From assembly GCA_903901875.1 (NCBI GenBank), contig CAIUSO010000114.1, positions 1 through 64,000 on the forward strand: a stretch of DNA of 64,000 nt. Reading direction: 5' to 3'. Source of the DNA: an uncultured Geobacteraceae bacterium. GTDB lineage: Bacteria > Desulfobacterota > Desulfuromonadia > Geobacterales > Pseudopelobacteraceae. The notes beneath the pieces are model-generated. The model did no database searches and was not told where the DNA came from. It saw only the letters and a list, made by a program, of their open reading frames with translations. Position 1 is the first letter of the stretch. Each line of letters opens with the position of its first letter. Of the stretch, positions 19,678 to 27,982 are shown in pieces. Position numbers and translations under genes: made by a program.

Positions 19678-19706
19678 CTTATACCGATGGTCAAGGGTAC
19701 TGTCAA
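19678..19706 (-). promoter_or_regulatory. Sigma70-type promoter of the dcw cluster
   Basis: TTGACA (19701-19706) and TATAAG (19678-19683) are separated by exactly 17 bases on the minus strand. Initiation is predicted near 19671, just before the first MraZ box, which supports promoter and operator working together. Confidence 0.8.
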
Positions 19707-19878
19707 TATAAAATATGAATTTAAGGATGATGAGAGAGCCTACGGCCAGGGATATTTCTGATTGTTATGCAGGGCGAAAGAAAGCGGAAAACGAAAGGAA
19801 AAAGATTCCAAGCAGGGCAAAACAGATAATGGCTGAAGTCATAGATGAGCTATTGCGGTTTTGGTAGTAAGAGCCAAC

Positions 19879-20292
19879 TCACTTCTTTTGATGAATTCTA
19901 CACGTTTCGCTCTCACATTGATGTCGTTTCGGCAGATAGGGTCGAGTACGGGCGAACAGCCAGTAGCCAATGCGAGCTAACCGGTTGACCACCGGTAACT
20001 GAATGACGCGCCCCATGATACCGTAGAGTGTCGAAGTCGGGAATGCCTGCCATATGGCCCAGAATGAGTCTACCCCTTTGAACACCTGTCCATCCTGATC
20101 AATGGCATGCAACTGGTGCATGAAATCAGCGAGCGAAATTTGGTATGGTGCCGAGTCGAAATCAGGGGAACTGATGTCGATTGCCACCAGATTTTCCCCA
20201 TGGTCGATCCTCAGGTAGTGTTCAATCTCGGTAGCACAGACGACGCAGGAACCATCGTAGAGCACATTAAGTGGGAAACGTGGCGTTCTCAC
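19879..20292 (-). CDS. DCC-family thiol-disulfide oxidoreductase (DUF393)
   Basis: 137-aa protein with LNVLYDGSCVVCATEIEHYL near its N-terminus, the DxxCxxC signature of the DCC (YuxK-like) family of presumed thioredoxin-like oxidoreductases. The middle has GVDSFWAIWQAFP and the tail LPKRHQCESETC, as in relatives. The open frame extends 51 codons further, but that part overlaps the 64-aa gene and lacks the family pattern. The likely start is the GTG at 20292, which shares a base with the upstream stop (TAGTG), suggesting translation by coupling; no ribosome site of its own is seen. Substrate unknown. Confidence 0.8.
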   Translation of the reverse strand: MRTPRFPLNVLYDGSCVVCATEIEHYLRIDHGENLVAIDISSPDFDSAPYQISLADFMHQLHAIDQDGQVFKGVDSFWAIWQAFPTSTLYGIMGRVIQLPVVNRLARIGYWLFARTRPYLPKRHQCESETCRIHQKK

Positions 20293-20486
20293 TAAATAAG
20301 TGGGCGTATTTCTGTAGCAGTGAACCAGGCCGCGCAGGTGACAGCAGCTCCGGTACCGGGGCCGACGGTTATATCTGCTCTTTCTTTTATTTTTACCAGC
20401 ATGGAACCGGACTCTTCCGTCTTCACCAGTTCCAAAGCAAGACAAACGCCACTAAAGCCGGGAGTTGAAGCCTTAAAACAGTTCAT
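20292..20486 (-). CDS. Hypothetical 64-aa protein
   Basis: A short frame starting MNCFKASTPGFSGVCLALEL with a near-perfect AAGGAG ribosome site 6 bases before the ATG. It lies 25 bases after the SOUL gene and its stop overlaps the DCC gene start. Two Cys near the N-terminus and one further on are the only notable residues; no membrane helix or family is recognised. The ribosome site and the coupled layout argue that it is real. It begins 13 codons inside the longest open frame. Confidence 0.6.
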   Translation of the reverse strand: MNCFKASTPGFSGVCLALELVKTEESGSMLVKIKERADITVGPGTGAAVTCAAWFTATEIRPLI

Positions 20487-20511
20487 AGTATCTCCTTGAT
20501 GACAATCTCTG

Positions 20512-21105
20512 TCACTCCGAGGCAATCGGAATCAGTATCTCGTTTCGACGCAGAAACCATGGTGTGAACGGCGGGTTGTAGCGTGCCCAGACCGGATCTC
20601 CCATGACTTTCAGGTCGTTGGCTGTAATCCATTGTTCCAGTTCTTGCTTATAATGCATGTATTTCTTCTCACTCCAGAATCCGGAATATTGAACGGCAGC
20701 CACTCTGCGGGCAGCAACCGGACGCAGTTTAATGTTTGGATCTGCGGGAGTCGGCAGGTTTTCCAGAGAATATGAAGCCGGCATCATAAAGCTTACGGCC
20801 CACTTACCCTGAACATTCAGTTGACTGACCGGAGCGGTCATGGATATTTTTTCCCCCGACAACTCCTGCGAAACGGGAGCCGTCATAGTAATCTTGACGC
20901 GTGGTTTATTGTCACCGGAAATGTAGCGAAAAAGCGGCCTGAAAGCCTTGCTGCCGGCACGTTCCAAGTCACCGTCAACAATGATTTCGGCGAGTATCTG
21001 ACTGGCGTACTGGCGCAGCTCGAAAATTTTATCTGCTTTAATAACTGTGTAGGGTGCTTCTTCGGTTGCCATGACAGTAGTCGCTCCTATGAACAGTGTT
21101 GCCAC
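20512..21105 (-). CDS. SOUL-family heme-binding protein
   Basis: 197-aa protein with the SOUL/HBP pattern: YTVIKADKIFELRQYASQIL at the start, then AGSKAFRPLFRYISGDN, two copies of KITMTAPVSQ / KISMTAPVSQ, VSFMMPASYSLENLP and a C-terminal RRNEILIPI. Relatives bind heme or related tetrapyrroles. The N-terminus LFIGATTVMATEEAPY looks like the end of a signal peptide, but the only start is GTG at 21105 and the positively charged n-region is missing. The upstream sequence is the end of a broken antitoxin gene, so the 5' end may have been trimmed by rearrangement. Export is therefore uncertain. Confidence 0.85.
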   Translation of the reverse strand: MATLFIGATTVMATEEAPYTVIKADKIFELRQYASQILAEIIVDGDLERAGSKAFRPLFRYISGDNKPRVKITMTAPVSQELSGEKISMTAPVSQLNVQGKWAVSFMMPASYSLENLPTPADPNIKLRPVAARRVAAVQYSGFWSEKKYMHYKQELEQWITANDLKVMGDPVWARYNPPFTPWFLRRNEILIPIASE

Positions 21106-21118
21106 TTTGCTTACATCC

Positions 21119-21342
21119 CTATGCCAACACTGTTTCCGGTGTCACGTTCAATCGCAATCCAACTCCATGCAGCAGGTTAAAGAGGGTTCGTATTTCAGGA
21201 TTGCCCCGGCGTGACAACGGTAAAGGCTCTCTCTGTTCAGGTGTGCTTTTTCGGCGACGGTTTTCATACCTCCATTAGCTTCTGCTACGTTACGGAGGCA
21301 CTCCGTAACGTAGCAGAGCGTGATGTCAAGTTGCTTGAGCAT
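21119..21342 (-). pseudogene. Frameshifted addiction-module antidote (HTH) gene
   Basis: The first frame gives LRNVAEANGGMKTVAEKAHL and NRESLYR, the helix-turn-helix of plasmid-type antidote proteins. It then runs out of register. The other frame continues LSRRGNPEIRTLFNLL and HGVGLRLNVTPETVLA to TAG at 21119-21121, exactly the expected C-terminal half. A small indel around 21215-21225 therefore splits the gene. No partner toxin precedes it; the large kinase gene ends 13 bases upstream. Confidence 0.75.
21281..21317. repeat. Perfect 17-bp inverted repeat with 3-base loop
   Basis: TCTGCTACGTTACGGAG is followed by GCA and its exact reverse complement. It lies in the 5' part of the antidote pseudogene. 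Neither side carries a T-tract, so it is not a standard terminator. It may have arisen by template switching or may mark an insertion/excision point. Confidence 0.9.
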
Positions 21343-21354
21343 GGCACCCCCACA

Positions 21355-24300
21355 TCACCTGTTCTTCAGCCACCTATTCAACACTTCGGAAACGACCTCT
21401 TTTTTCACCGGTTTTGACACATAATCATCCATACCGGCCCGGAGACAATTTTCACGGTCTTCGGCCATGGCGTTGGCGGTCATGGCGATGATCGGCACCT
21501 GGTGGTTTAACACCCGTGAACCGGCATCACGGACCACTGCGGTGGCTTCAAAACCATCCATTTCCGGCATCTGGCAATCCATCAGTACGAGATCGTAGTT
21601 GAATACCTCCAACGAACGCACCGCCTCAAGGCCGTTTGCCACAACGTCAACATTATAGCCAAGGTTGTGTAACGTTTTCTGGGCAACTTTCTGATTAATG
21701 ATATTGTCCTCGGCCAGGAGCAAGCGAAAGGTCTTCCGATGGTGACTTTCCGGCAACTCCGTTAATTGGCTCGCTATTTTGACCGGCTTGCTCAACGTCC
21801 CCCGGAGATGGGCAATACAGTCATGGAGCTTGCTCTGCCGTATGGGTTTGCTCAAGTAACCATCAAACCCAAACTGCTCGATCATTGTTTTATCTCTGGC
21901 TTGACCGTAGGCAGACATCATAATCATCTTCAAAGAGGCTAACGATGAATCGGCCTTTATGTGACGACCTAATTCAAATCCATCCATCCCAGGCATCTTC
22001 ATATCAATCAAGGCGATATGAAACGGAGTTCCCGTGCTGGCTGCCTGCCGTAAAACCTCCCGCGCATTTTCAGCGTCTGCCACCGTAACGGCACTGCACT
22101 CCCAGCGCTCAAGCAGGGTTTTCAGGAGGGTGCGACTGGTGGCATTGTCATCAACGATGAGAATTCTGGCACCCTTTATGTCGTCGGCAGTTCCAGCCGC
22201 AACAGGACCGGAATCAGGGGTACCCACCATTTTTTCAAGGCATACGGTGAAACTAAAGGTCGAGCCGACACCATATTCACTGGTCACCCCAATGGTGCCC
22301 CCCATCAGTTCCGTCAACTGCTTGCAGATGCTCAGTCCAAGCCCCGTACCGCCAAATTTCCGGGTGGTGGAACCTTCTGCCTGGGTAAAGGGGGCAAAGA
22401 CCGCCTCAAGCCGATCAGCCGGGATGCCGATACCACTGTCCGTAACTTCAAAGAGAACCGTTGCAGAGTCCGGGGAGTCGGCTTTGAGCGAGGCACTGAT
22501 GATTATTTCGCCGGCACGGGTAAACTTGATGGCATTACCGACCAGATTGGTGATGATCTGCCTGATTCTTCCCGAATCGCCCTTCAAGGTGGGGGGAATT
22601 GCGGGATCAATGGTACAGACAAGCTCGACCCCCTTTTCAGCGGCACGCAGGGCAAGTAACTCGGCGGTATCTTCCATCATGGTGCAGAGGTCCAGCTCAA
22701 GCAGCTCCAGCTCAAGTTTCCCCGCCTCAATTTTAGAGAAATCAAGGATATCATTGATGAGATCGAGGAGGTTTTCACCACTCCGCCGGATTGTATCGGC
22801 ACAGTCATGCTGTTCCTGGGTGAGTTCCGTATCAAAGAGCAGGCTGGTCATGCCGATAACGCCGTTCATGGGCGTGCGTATTTCATGGCTCATTGATGAC
22901 AGGAAGGTACTCTTGGCACGGGTGGCCGCTTCGGCACGTTCTTTTGCAACGTGCAGTTCTTCAAGTAGTTTCTTGTTGTGGGTAATGTCTTCACTGACGC
23001 TTAAATAATGAACAACCTCACCGGCTGCGTTTCGCACCGGTGAAACGGACGCAAGCTCCCAGAAAAGAGTACCATCTTTACGTTTACTGATCAGCTCTCC
23101 ATGCCAGGTGTTGCCGGCGACGATGGTTGCCTGCAGCTCCTTATAGACGTTGGCATCCAATTTCCCCGATTCAAGAAAGCCGGGATGTCTCCCAACCACC
23201 TCTTCGAGAGAGTAGCCGGTCAGTTCGGTAAATCTCGGATTGACAAATTCAATCTCACCCCGAATATTCGTCATAATGATCGAAGCGGGGCTCTGCTCCA
23301 CGGCCCGTGAAAGTTTCAGCAACTCTTCTTCATTCTTGCGTCGCTCAGAAATATCTGAAAAGGTGACCACAGCACCTCGGGGTATGCCGTTTTCGTAGAC
23401 CGGGTACGAGGATAATTCGGCATAAAAAGGAGTGCCATCACTCCGCCACAAGACTTCGGAATCAACCCGGCACGGAAGCCCCCGTAGACTTGCCGTGTAG
23501 AGAGGGCACTGGTTCGGATCGTACGGAGAACCATCCAGATGACTGTGATGTATGAGGGAATGGGAGTCTTTTCCCATGAGTTCTTCAGCCGTATAGCCGA
23601 GTATTTGCAAGGCGGCTTTGTTGCTGTAGGTAAAACGCCCCTTTTCGTCAATACCTTGTATCCCCTGATCAGTACTTTTGAGAATAAGCTGCAGGCGTGC
23701 TTCTGCCCTGTTGGCTGTTTCCATTGAAGCACTTAACTGGTTTTCAAGTGTTTTCTGATCGGTAATATCGTTGATAAAGCCGTGCCAGAGCACACTCCCG
23801 TCCGGCATCTTTGACGGCTGGGCAAAGCCGTAGCGCCACCGGACACCCTGCTGGGGCAGCACAACACGAAACTCGTACATCCATGGCTCAAGTGTCCGTG
23901 CCGAGCCTGTTATGGACAGCGCAACCGATTCGGCATCCTCCGGGTGTATGAGGGAGTTAATGATCGAGGCATCCTCACGTACCTGCTCTGGTGTTACGCC
24001 AAATATTTCTTCAATGGCATTGCTCGCATAGGGGAAGCAGGAACTTCCATCCGGAAGCAACTGGAGTTGATATATCATGCCGGGAATCTGGCGGGAGAGG
24101 GAATGTAACAGGTCATGACTCTGCTGCAGTTTTTCTTCCAAGGCTTGTTGGACGGTGACATCAGTTACTATCCAGATACTGCCGTCGTGTGGCTTATCCT
24201 TGTCAATGGCCGTACCGCATATCCGTGCCGTGAAGAGCGTGCCGTCCCGACGTTTCAGCTGTTGATGTCTGACGACCGTTTCACCGGTGGCAATGACCGC

Positions 24301-25299
24301 GTACGCCTCGTCACCAAGTTGATCATACTCCTGCTGTGACGGGTAAATCAGTTGGGTACTCTCATTTTCCATTTCTTCCGCACCGTATCCGAACACATGG
24401 AAGAAGGTTGAGTTAGCCCATTTTCTCCTCCGTTTGACCACTAATGCGATGCCGACCCCGGCATTTTCAAGAATGATCTTCTGTTCATCCAGCAGCTGTT
24501 GTCGCTCCTGTTCCAGCAACTTTCGCATACTGATGTCGCTCCATCTGCTGAAAACCAACTGGCGACCATTTTTAACAATGATACTCAATGATATCTCTGC
24601 CCAAAACTGCGTGCCGTCAGAGCGTTGAAACAGCCACTCAAACAGTGTCCTTCCTGAACCAATCGCCTCGGCAATATAGGCGGCTGCAGCGTCCTCCGAT
24701 GTCCGCCCGTCGGGCTGGAACTCCGGGGAGAAGTTTTTTGGCGTTTGTCCACAAATAGCATGACGCTCGCAGCGAAGCAGCCTTTCAGCCGCACTATTAC
24801 AGTCGGTAAAGACACCGTTATACATAAGGGTATGGGCGTCAGGGGTTTCGTTGAAAAGCTGGCGGAACCACTCCTTACTTTCAAGCAGTTCCCGCTCGGC
24901 ACGTAACTGGTGGGCACATTCTAATAAACTGCGCAGCAACTGTGTGCGATTGACCGGCTTTGAGACATATTTATCAACACCAATCTCAATAGCCCGCATC
25001 AGGTAATCGACCTGTTCAAAGGCGGTGACGACAACGATGGGCACTGAGTGACTCAGCTTCTTGATCTCTTCAGCCATGGTAAGCCCATCCATGGTTGGCA
25101 TCTTTATATCCGTTATGATGAGATCAGGCGACTGGGCCTTAAACACGTCAAGGCCCTCCTGGCCGTTACGTGCAGTCAGCAGCGTCCCGCAATATCGGGA
25201 TATGAGCCTGACACCCGGTTCAAAGATATCGTCTTCATCTTCAACGTAAAGAAGGGTAAGACCCTTCAGATACTCCTGATCAGTCACGTTTGTATTCAC
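21355..25299 (-). CDS. Multi-PAS hybrid histidine kinase (REC-PAS5-HK-REC-REC)
   Basis: 1314-aa soluble hybrid sensor kinase without membrane helices. The order is an N-terminal receiver (LLYVEDEDD; phospho-Asp64 in [12 protein letters not shown]), about five PAS domains (roughly 138-270, 272-395, 397-530, 531-655, 656-785), and HisKA with [12 protein letters not shown] (His805). A HATPase follows with [15 protein letters not shown] and [13 protein letters not shown], then receivers with Asp1099 ([10 protein letters not shown]) and Asp1241 ([10 protein letters not shown]). Having a receiver in front means it can itself be phosphorylated by another kinase. The B12-protein/kinase pair lies just upstream (6-base gap to the kinase), so it is probably their partner. 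Its C-terminal half is a close paralogue of the kinase at 35410. Confidence 0.93.
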   Translation of the reverse strand: MNTNVTDQEYLKGLTLLYVEDEDDIFEPGVRLISRYCGTLLTARNGQEGLDVFKAQSPDLIITDIKMPTMDGLTMAEEIKKLSHSVPIVVVTAFEQVDYLMRAIEIGVDKYVSKPVNRTQLLRSLLECAHQLRAERELLESKEWFRQLFNETPDAHTLMYNGVFTDCNSAAERLLRCERHAICGQTPKNFSPEFQPDGRTSEDAAAAYIAEAIGSGRTLFEWLFQRSDGTQFWAEISLSIIVKNGRQLVFSRWSDISMRKLLEQERQQLLDEQKIILENAGVGIALVVKRRRKWANSTFFHVFGYGAEEMENESTQLIYPSQQEYDQLGDEAYAVIATGETVVRHQQLKRRDGTLFTARICGTAIDKDKPHDGSIWIVTDVTVQQALEEKLQQSHDLLHSLSRQIPGMIYQLQLLPDGSSCFPYASNAIEEIFGVTPEQVREDASIINSLIHPEDAESVALSITGSARTLEPWMYEFRVVLPQQGVRWRYGFAQPSKMPDGSVLWHGFINDITDQKTLENQLSASMETANRAEARLQLILKSTDQGIQGIDEKGRFTYSNKAALQILGYTAEELMGKDSHSLIHHSHLDGSPYDPNQCPLYTASLRGLPCRVDSEVLWRSDGTPFYAELSSYPVYENGIPRGAVVTFSDISERRKNEEELLKLSRAVEQSPASIIMTNIRGEIEFVNPRFTELTGYSLEEVVGRHPGFLESGKLDANVYKELQATIVAGNTWHGELISKRKDGTLFWELASVSPVRNAAGEVVHYLSVSEDITHNKKLLEELHVAKERAEAATRAKSTFLSSMSHEIRTPMNGVIGMTSLLFDTELTQEQHDCADTIRRSGENLLDLINDILDFSKIEAGKLELELLELDLCTMMEDTAELLALRAAEKGVELVCTIDPAIPPTLKGDSGRIRQIITNLVGNAIKFTRAGEIIISASLKADSPDSATVLFEVTDSGIGIPADRLEAVFAPFTQAEGSTTRKFGGTGLGLSICKQLTELMGGTIGVTSEYGVGSTFSFTVCLEKMVGTPDSGPVAAGTADDIKGARILIVDDNATSRTLLKTLLERWECSAVTVADAENAREVLRQAASTGTPFHIALIDMKMPGMDGFELGRHIKADSSLASLKMIMMSAYGQARDKTMIEQFGFDGYLSKPIRQSKLHDCIAHLRGTLSKPVKIASQLTELPESHHRKTFRLLLAEDNIINQKVAQKTLHNLGYNVDVVANGLEAVRSLEVFNYDLVLMDCQMPEMDGFEATAVVRDAGSRVLNHQVPIIAMTANAMAEDRENCLRAGMDDYVSKPVKKEVVSEVLNRWLKNR

Positions 25300-25305
25300 G
25301 GATAA

Positions 25306-26610
25306 TTACTCCTCTGCCAGTGGTATGCGAATTGTAAACTCACTGCCCCCTTCGATGTTACGTGCTTCAATACGTCCAGCCATGTTCCGTTCAATGATTG
25401 TTTTGGACATATACAGGCCAATGCCGGTTCCAGAACTTTTTGTAGTAAAGTAGGGTTCAAAGATTTTATCGATAACAGCATCGGGAATTCCTCCGCCATT
25501 ATCACGAACCGTCACCACCCCCATACCATTGTCAGCTCCAACTCCTATGTTGATCTGCCCCTCGGTCATGGCCGACCCGACAATTGCATCCTTGGAGTTA
25601 CCCAGCAGATTGAGCAAAACCTGGGAATACTCGCCCGGAAAGCCATACAAGGTATAATCATCCCCCTCGGCAACGGTGATTGTGATACCTATATTTTTAT
25701 AGGAGGCATTCACCAGCTCCACCGTTCTTCTGACTTTCGTCCGCAACGAAAAGGAGACTTTCTGTTTGTCCTGACTGTAAAAATTACGAAAGTCATTGAT
25801 TGTTGAAGACATTTTCTGAATGAGCCGATCAGCGGTCGCAACGGTTTCATGGACATATTCCGGGGTAAGCTCGTTTTCCTCCTGGGCGGCAGCAAGGTCA
25901 CCGACCACCATGGAGAGCGCATTGAGCGGCTGACGCCACTGGTGGGCAATGTTGCTTATCATCTCCCCCATGGCAGCCTGGCGGCTCTGGCTTATGAGCA
26001 TCTGATCTTTTTGACGCAACTCGGCGAGGGCATCCAGTACTTGCTGTTCAAGTGAGCTGCTCAGATTCATTAACTGTTCTTCGCTCACCTGCAACTTATG
26101 ATTGAGCTGTTCCAGCTCAAAGTTCTTCTTGACAGATTCCCGTTGCAAATTGGACAGTTCACTGTTCATCTTATACAATTCATTGTAGAGGGGAATCTCT
26201 TGGCTGGTATTTTTCAGAAGACCCTGCAAGCGTTCAAGGAGCAGAAACAGACAGCCACGCGCGATGTTGCGGGAGATCAGCTCATTAACAACCTGGATAA
26301 CGCCATCATGTGATGGTGCCCCGATGACGATGAGCGCCTCATCCACCACTATGGCCGTACAGAGGAAGGAGATAACCGCAGACTGATGAACCGCTATGAG
26401 CTCCCAATCAAAGGCCGCTCCGTTACGGAGCGTTTCATCGAGAAATACCCGTACCTTCTCAGCGGAGCCTTCGTCGAAGAGTGAGTGTACCGGAAAACCG
26501 GTGTTAATCGGCAGGATTGTCTGAGACCCCTTACAGAGTATCTGCGCTATAATGCTGGAAGGGGTGCACATAACAGCAAAGCCATCGTTTGTACCTTCAC
26601 TCGTTACCAC
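25306..26610 (-). CDS. Sensor histidine kinase paired with B12-binding protein
   Basis: 434-aa cytoplasmic kinase. An N-terminal PAS-like region (about 1-130) precedes a coiled coil (about 145-205) rich in Leu/Glu. The H-box is IAHQWRQPLNAL with His223, and the ATPase domain has LNLLGNSKDAI, VRDNGGGIPD and GTGIGLYMSKTIIE. There is no receiver, so it must pass phosphate to another protein, most likely the receiver-bearing kinase downstream. The start is the GTG at 26610, since GGGAGG lies 6 bases upstream; the longer frame runs into the preceding gene. It begins one base after the TAA of the B12-binding gene. Confidence 0.9.
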   Translation of the reverse strand: MVTSEGTNDGFAVMCTPSSIIAQILCKGSQTILPINTGFPVHSLFDEGSAEKVRVFLDETLRNGAAFDWELIAVHQSAVISFLCTAIVVDEALIVIGAPSHDGVIQVVNELISRNIARGCLFLLLERLQGLLKNTSQEIPLYNELYKMNSELSNLQRESVKKNFELEQLNHKLQVSEEQLMNLSSSLEQQVLDALAELRQKDQMLISQSRQAAMGEMISNIAHQWRQPLNALSMVVGDLAAAQEENELTPEYVHETVATADRLIQKMSSTINDFRNFYSQDKQKVSFSLRTKVRRTVELVNASYKNIGITITVAEGDDYTLYGFPGEYSQVLLNLLGNSKDAIVGSAMTEGQINIGVGADNGMGVVTVRDNGGGIPDAVIDKIFEPYFTTKSSGTGIGLYMSKTIIERNMAGRIEARNIEGGSEFTIRIPLAEE

Positions 26611-26611
26611 A

Positions 26612-27307
26612 TTAAACCTCCCTGTTCGGGCACACCATATCATTTGCAGCTTGAACAGCCTGATCGGCATTGACGGCCCACAGATCGGCACCAACGGTGC
26701 GCCACAGTTCCGGTACCGTATTAAACGGCATTCCACCGACCATTATACGGGGCGCGTTCTCGGGAAAGGCCTTTTTGATGACTGCGATAAGTTCCTGTAC
26801 CTTCGGGACATGGTACGTCATGGTGGCGGAAAGTGCCACCAGATCCGGTTTTCGTTGTTCAATGGCAGCTATCAGCTGTTCACTGGAGACCCCGGAGCCG
26901 ATAAACCACGTATCCCAGCCATCCATTTCAAAAAAGTCTGTCACCATACGAATACCCAACTCGTGGGTCTCGGAACCGGCACAGGCGGTCACCAGTTTCT
27001 TCCCCGAACGGCGGGACGAAAGTATCTCAGAGTAGAGCTCCAGCATAAAGGACTGGGTGGCTGCGGTACAGAAATTTTCTTCGGCTATGGAGACCCGATT
27101 GATAAGCCAGAGTCGTCCGATTTCGTACTGTACCGGCTGGAAAATGGTAATATACAGGTCGCGGATTGACAAGCCACCCCGGAGCGCATCCCGAATAAGT
27201 TGGTAGGCTTGTTCACGCGTACCCGCGAGAAGACCGGCCAAATAACGACGGGCCAAATCCGGAAGTACGATTTCCTCTTGAGAACAGATGGCCGTAGTAT
27301 CAGACAT
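26612..27307 (-). CDS. Cobalamin-binding sensor protein (B12-binding_2 + B12-binding)
   Basis: 231-aa protein with the two-part corrinoid fold of MtaC, MetH and the photoreceptor CarH. An N-terminal helical bundle (LARRYLAGLLAGTREQAYQL) includes IGRLWLINRVSIAEEN, a W-x9-E-N version of the W-x9-E-H motif of CarH-type bundles. The Rossmann domain has GSETHELG, a variant of DxHxxG keeping the cobalt-ligand His, then LSATMTYH and IMVGGMPFN. No DNA-binding or methyltransferase domain is attached and no methyltransferase is nearby, so a sensory role with the next gene's kinase is inferred. The start is the ATG at 27307 (GAGGG upstream); the open frame extends to a TTG at 27331. Confidence 0.85.
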   Translation of the reverse strand: MSDTTAICSQEEIVLPDLARRYLAGLLAGTREQAYQLIRDALRGGLSIRDLYITIFQPVQYEIGRLWLINRVSIAEENFCTAATQSFMLELYSEILSSRRSGKKLVTACAGSETHELGIRMVTDFFEMDGWDTWFIGSGVSSEQLIAAIEQRKPDLVALSATMTYHVPKVQELIAVIKKAFPENAPRIMVGGMPFNTVPELWRTVGADLWAVNADQAVQAANDMVCPNREV

Positions 27308-27982
27308 AATTACTTCCCTCAAAATACTCAATTTTCATTCAAATCAAGTTCAAGCCATACAAAAAGAGCATCATATATCAGGTAACCTATCTCCGCATCC
27401 TTGTAAAGTCGCAATAATTCCTACGTATATCTGTAGGAGTTTATGGCAGGATACACATAAAACAAGTCTATTTCCCGCCACACCATACACCATACAGACA
27501 GCCAATGTCTGTCGTTAGATTGCTACAATCATGACAAGTACATTAATCGATTAATACCTCACAAAGGGAGGAGCGGTTGATCCCAGGTCCGTTTTTGTTT
27601 CTTTACGGGGTTGGCAAGCAAGGGCAAATAGCGGGCACACGTAGATACCGAGGCGTACCTGATCCGCGTGAATGAGGTAAAGATGATTTGCCGGCAGCTA
27701 TTCCGGCAGGACTTGCAGAGATATTGTTTTTCTAAAAAGGGACTAATCACGTTGGAATACTCTGTTGTGTTTTGAGGGACTCATAACTTACCCGTACACA
27801 TTTTTTCGGTGAGCAATACTACTCCATCATCGCAAAATATGCGAGGAGAGAAAACGTGCAGGGTGTGCGGCGGAGGGGGGAGAAGAATAAATGTGTAAAA
27901 AATAAGGAAATGTATGTTACCACACCATTTGAGGTGCTCCGAAAGAGCCATGTGTGATAGATTTTATCCAAGGAGTCTTCGT
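27308..27982. other. Long intergenic region between divergent genes
   Basis: 675 bases separate the B12 gene (minus) from the BaeS-like kinase (plus). No convincing gene is seen; the short frames lack ribosome sites and family features. Notable items are an inverted repeat TCCTAC-8-GTAGGA at 27419-27438, about 110 bases before the B12 gene and possibly an operator, and TGCCGG-8-CCGGCA at about 27689-27708. Promoters for both sides must lie here but none could be placed securely. Confidence 0.5.

Noticed and set aside
26612-27307. Corrinoid methyl carrier (MtaC/MttC type)
   Set aside because: No methyltransferase or activase genes nearby, and it is coupled to a histidine kinase. A sensor role fits better.
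27559-27750. 63-codon minus-strand frame in the long intergenic region
   Set aside because: No ribosome site, odd composition (many Cys/Arg without pattern) and no context.
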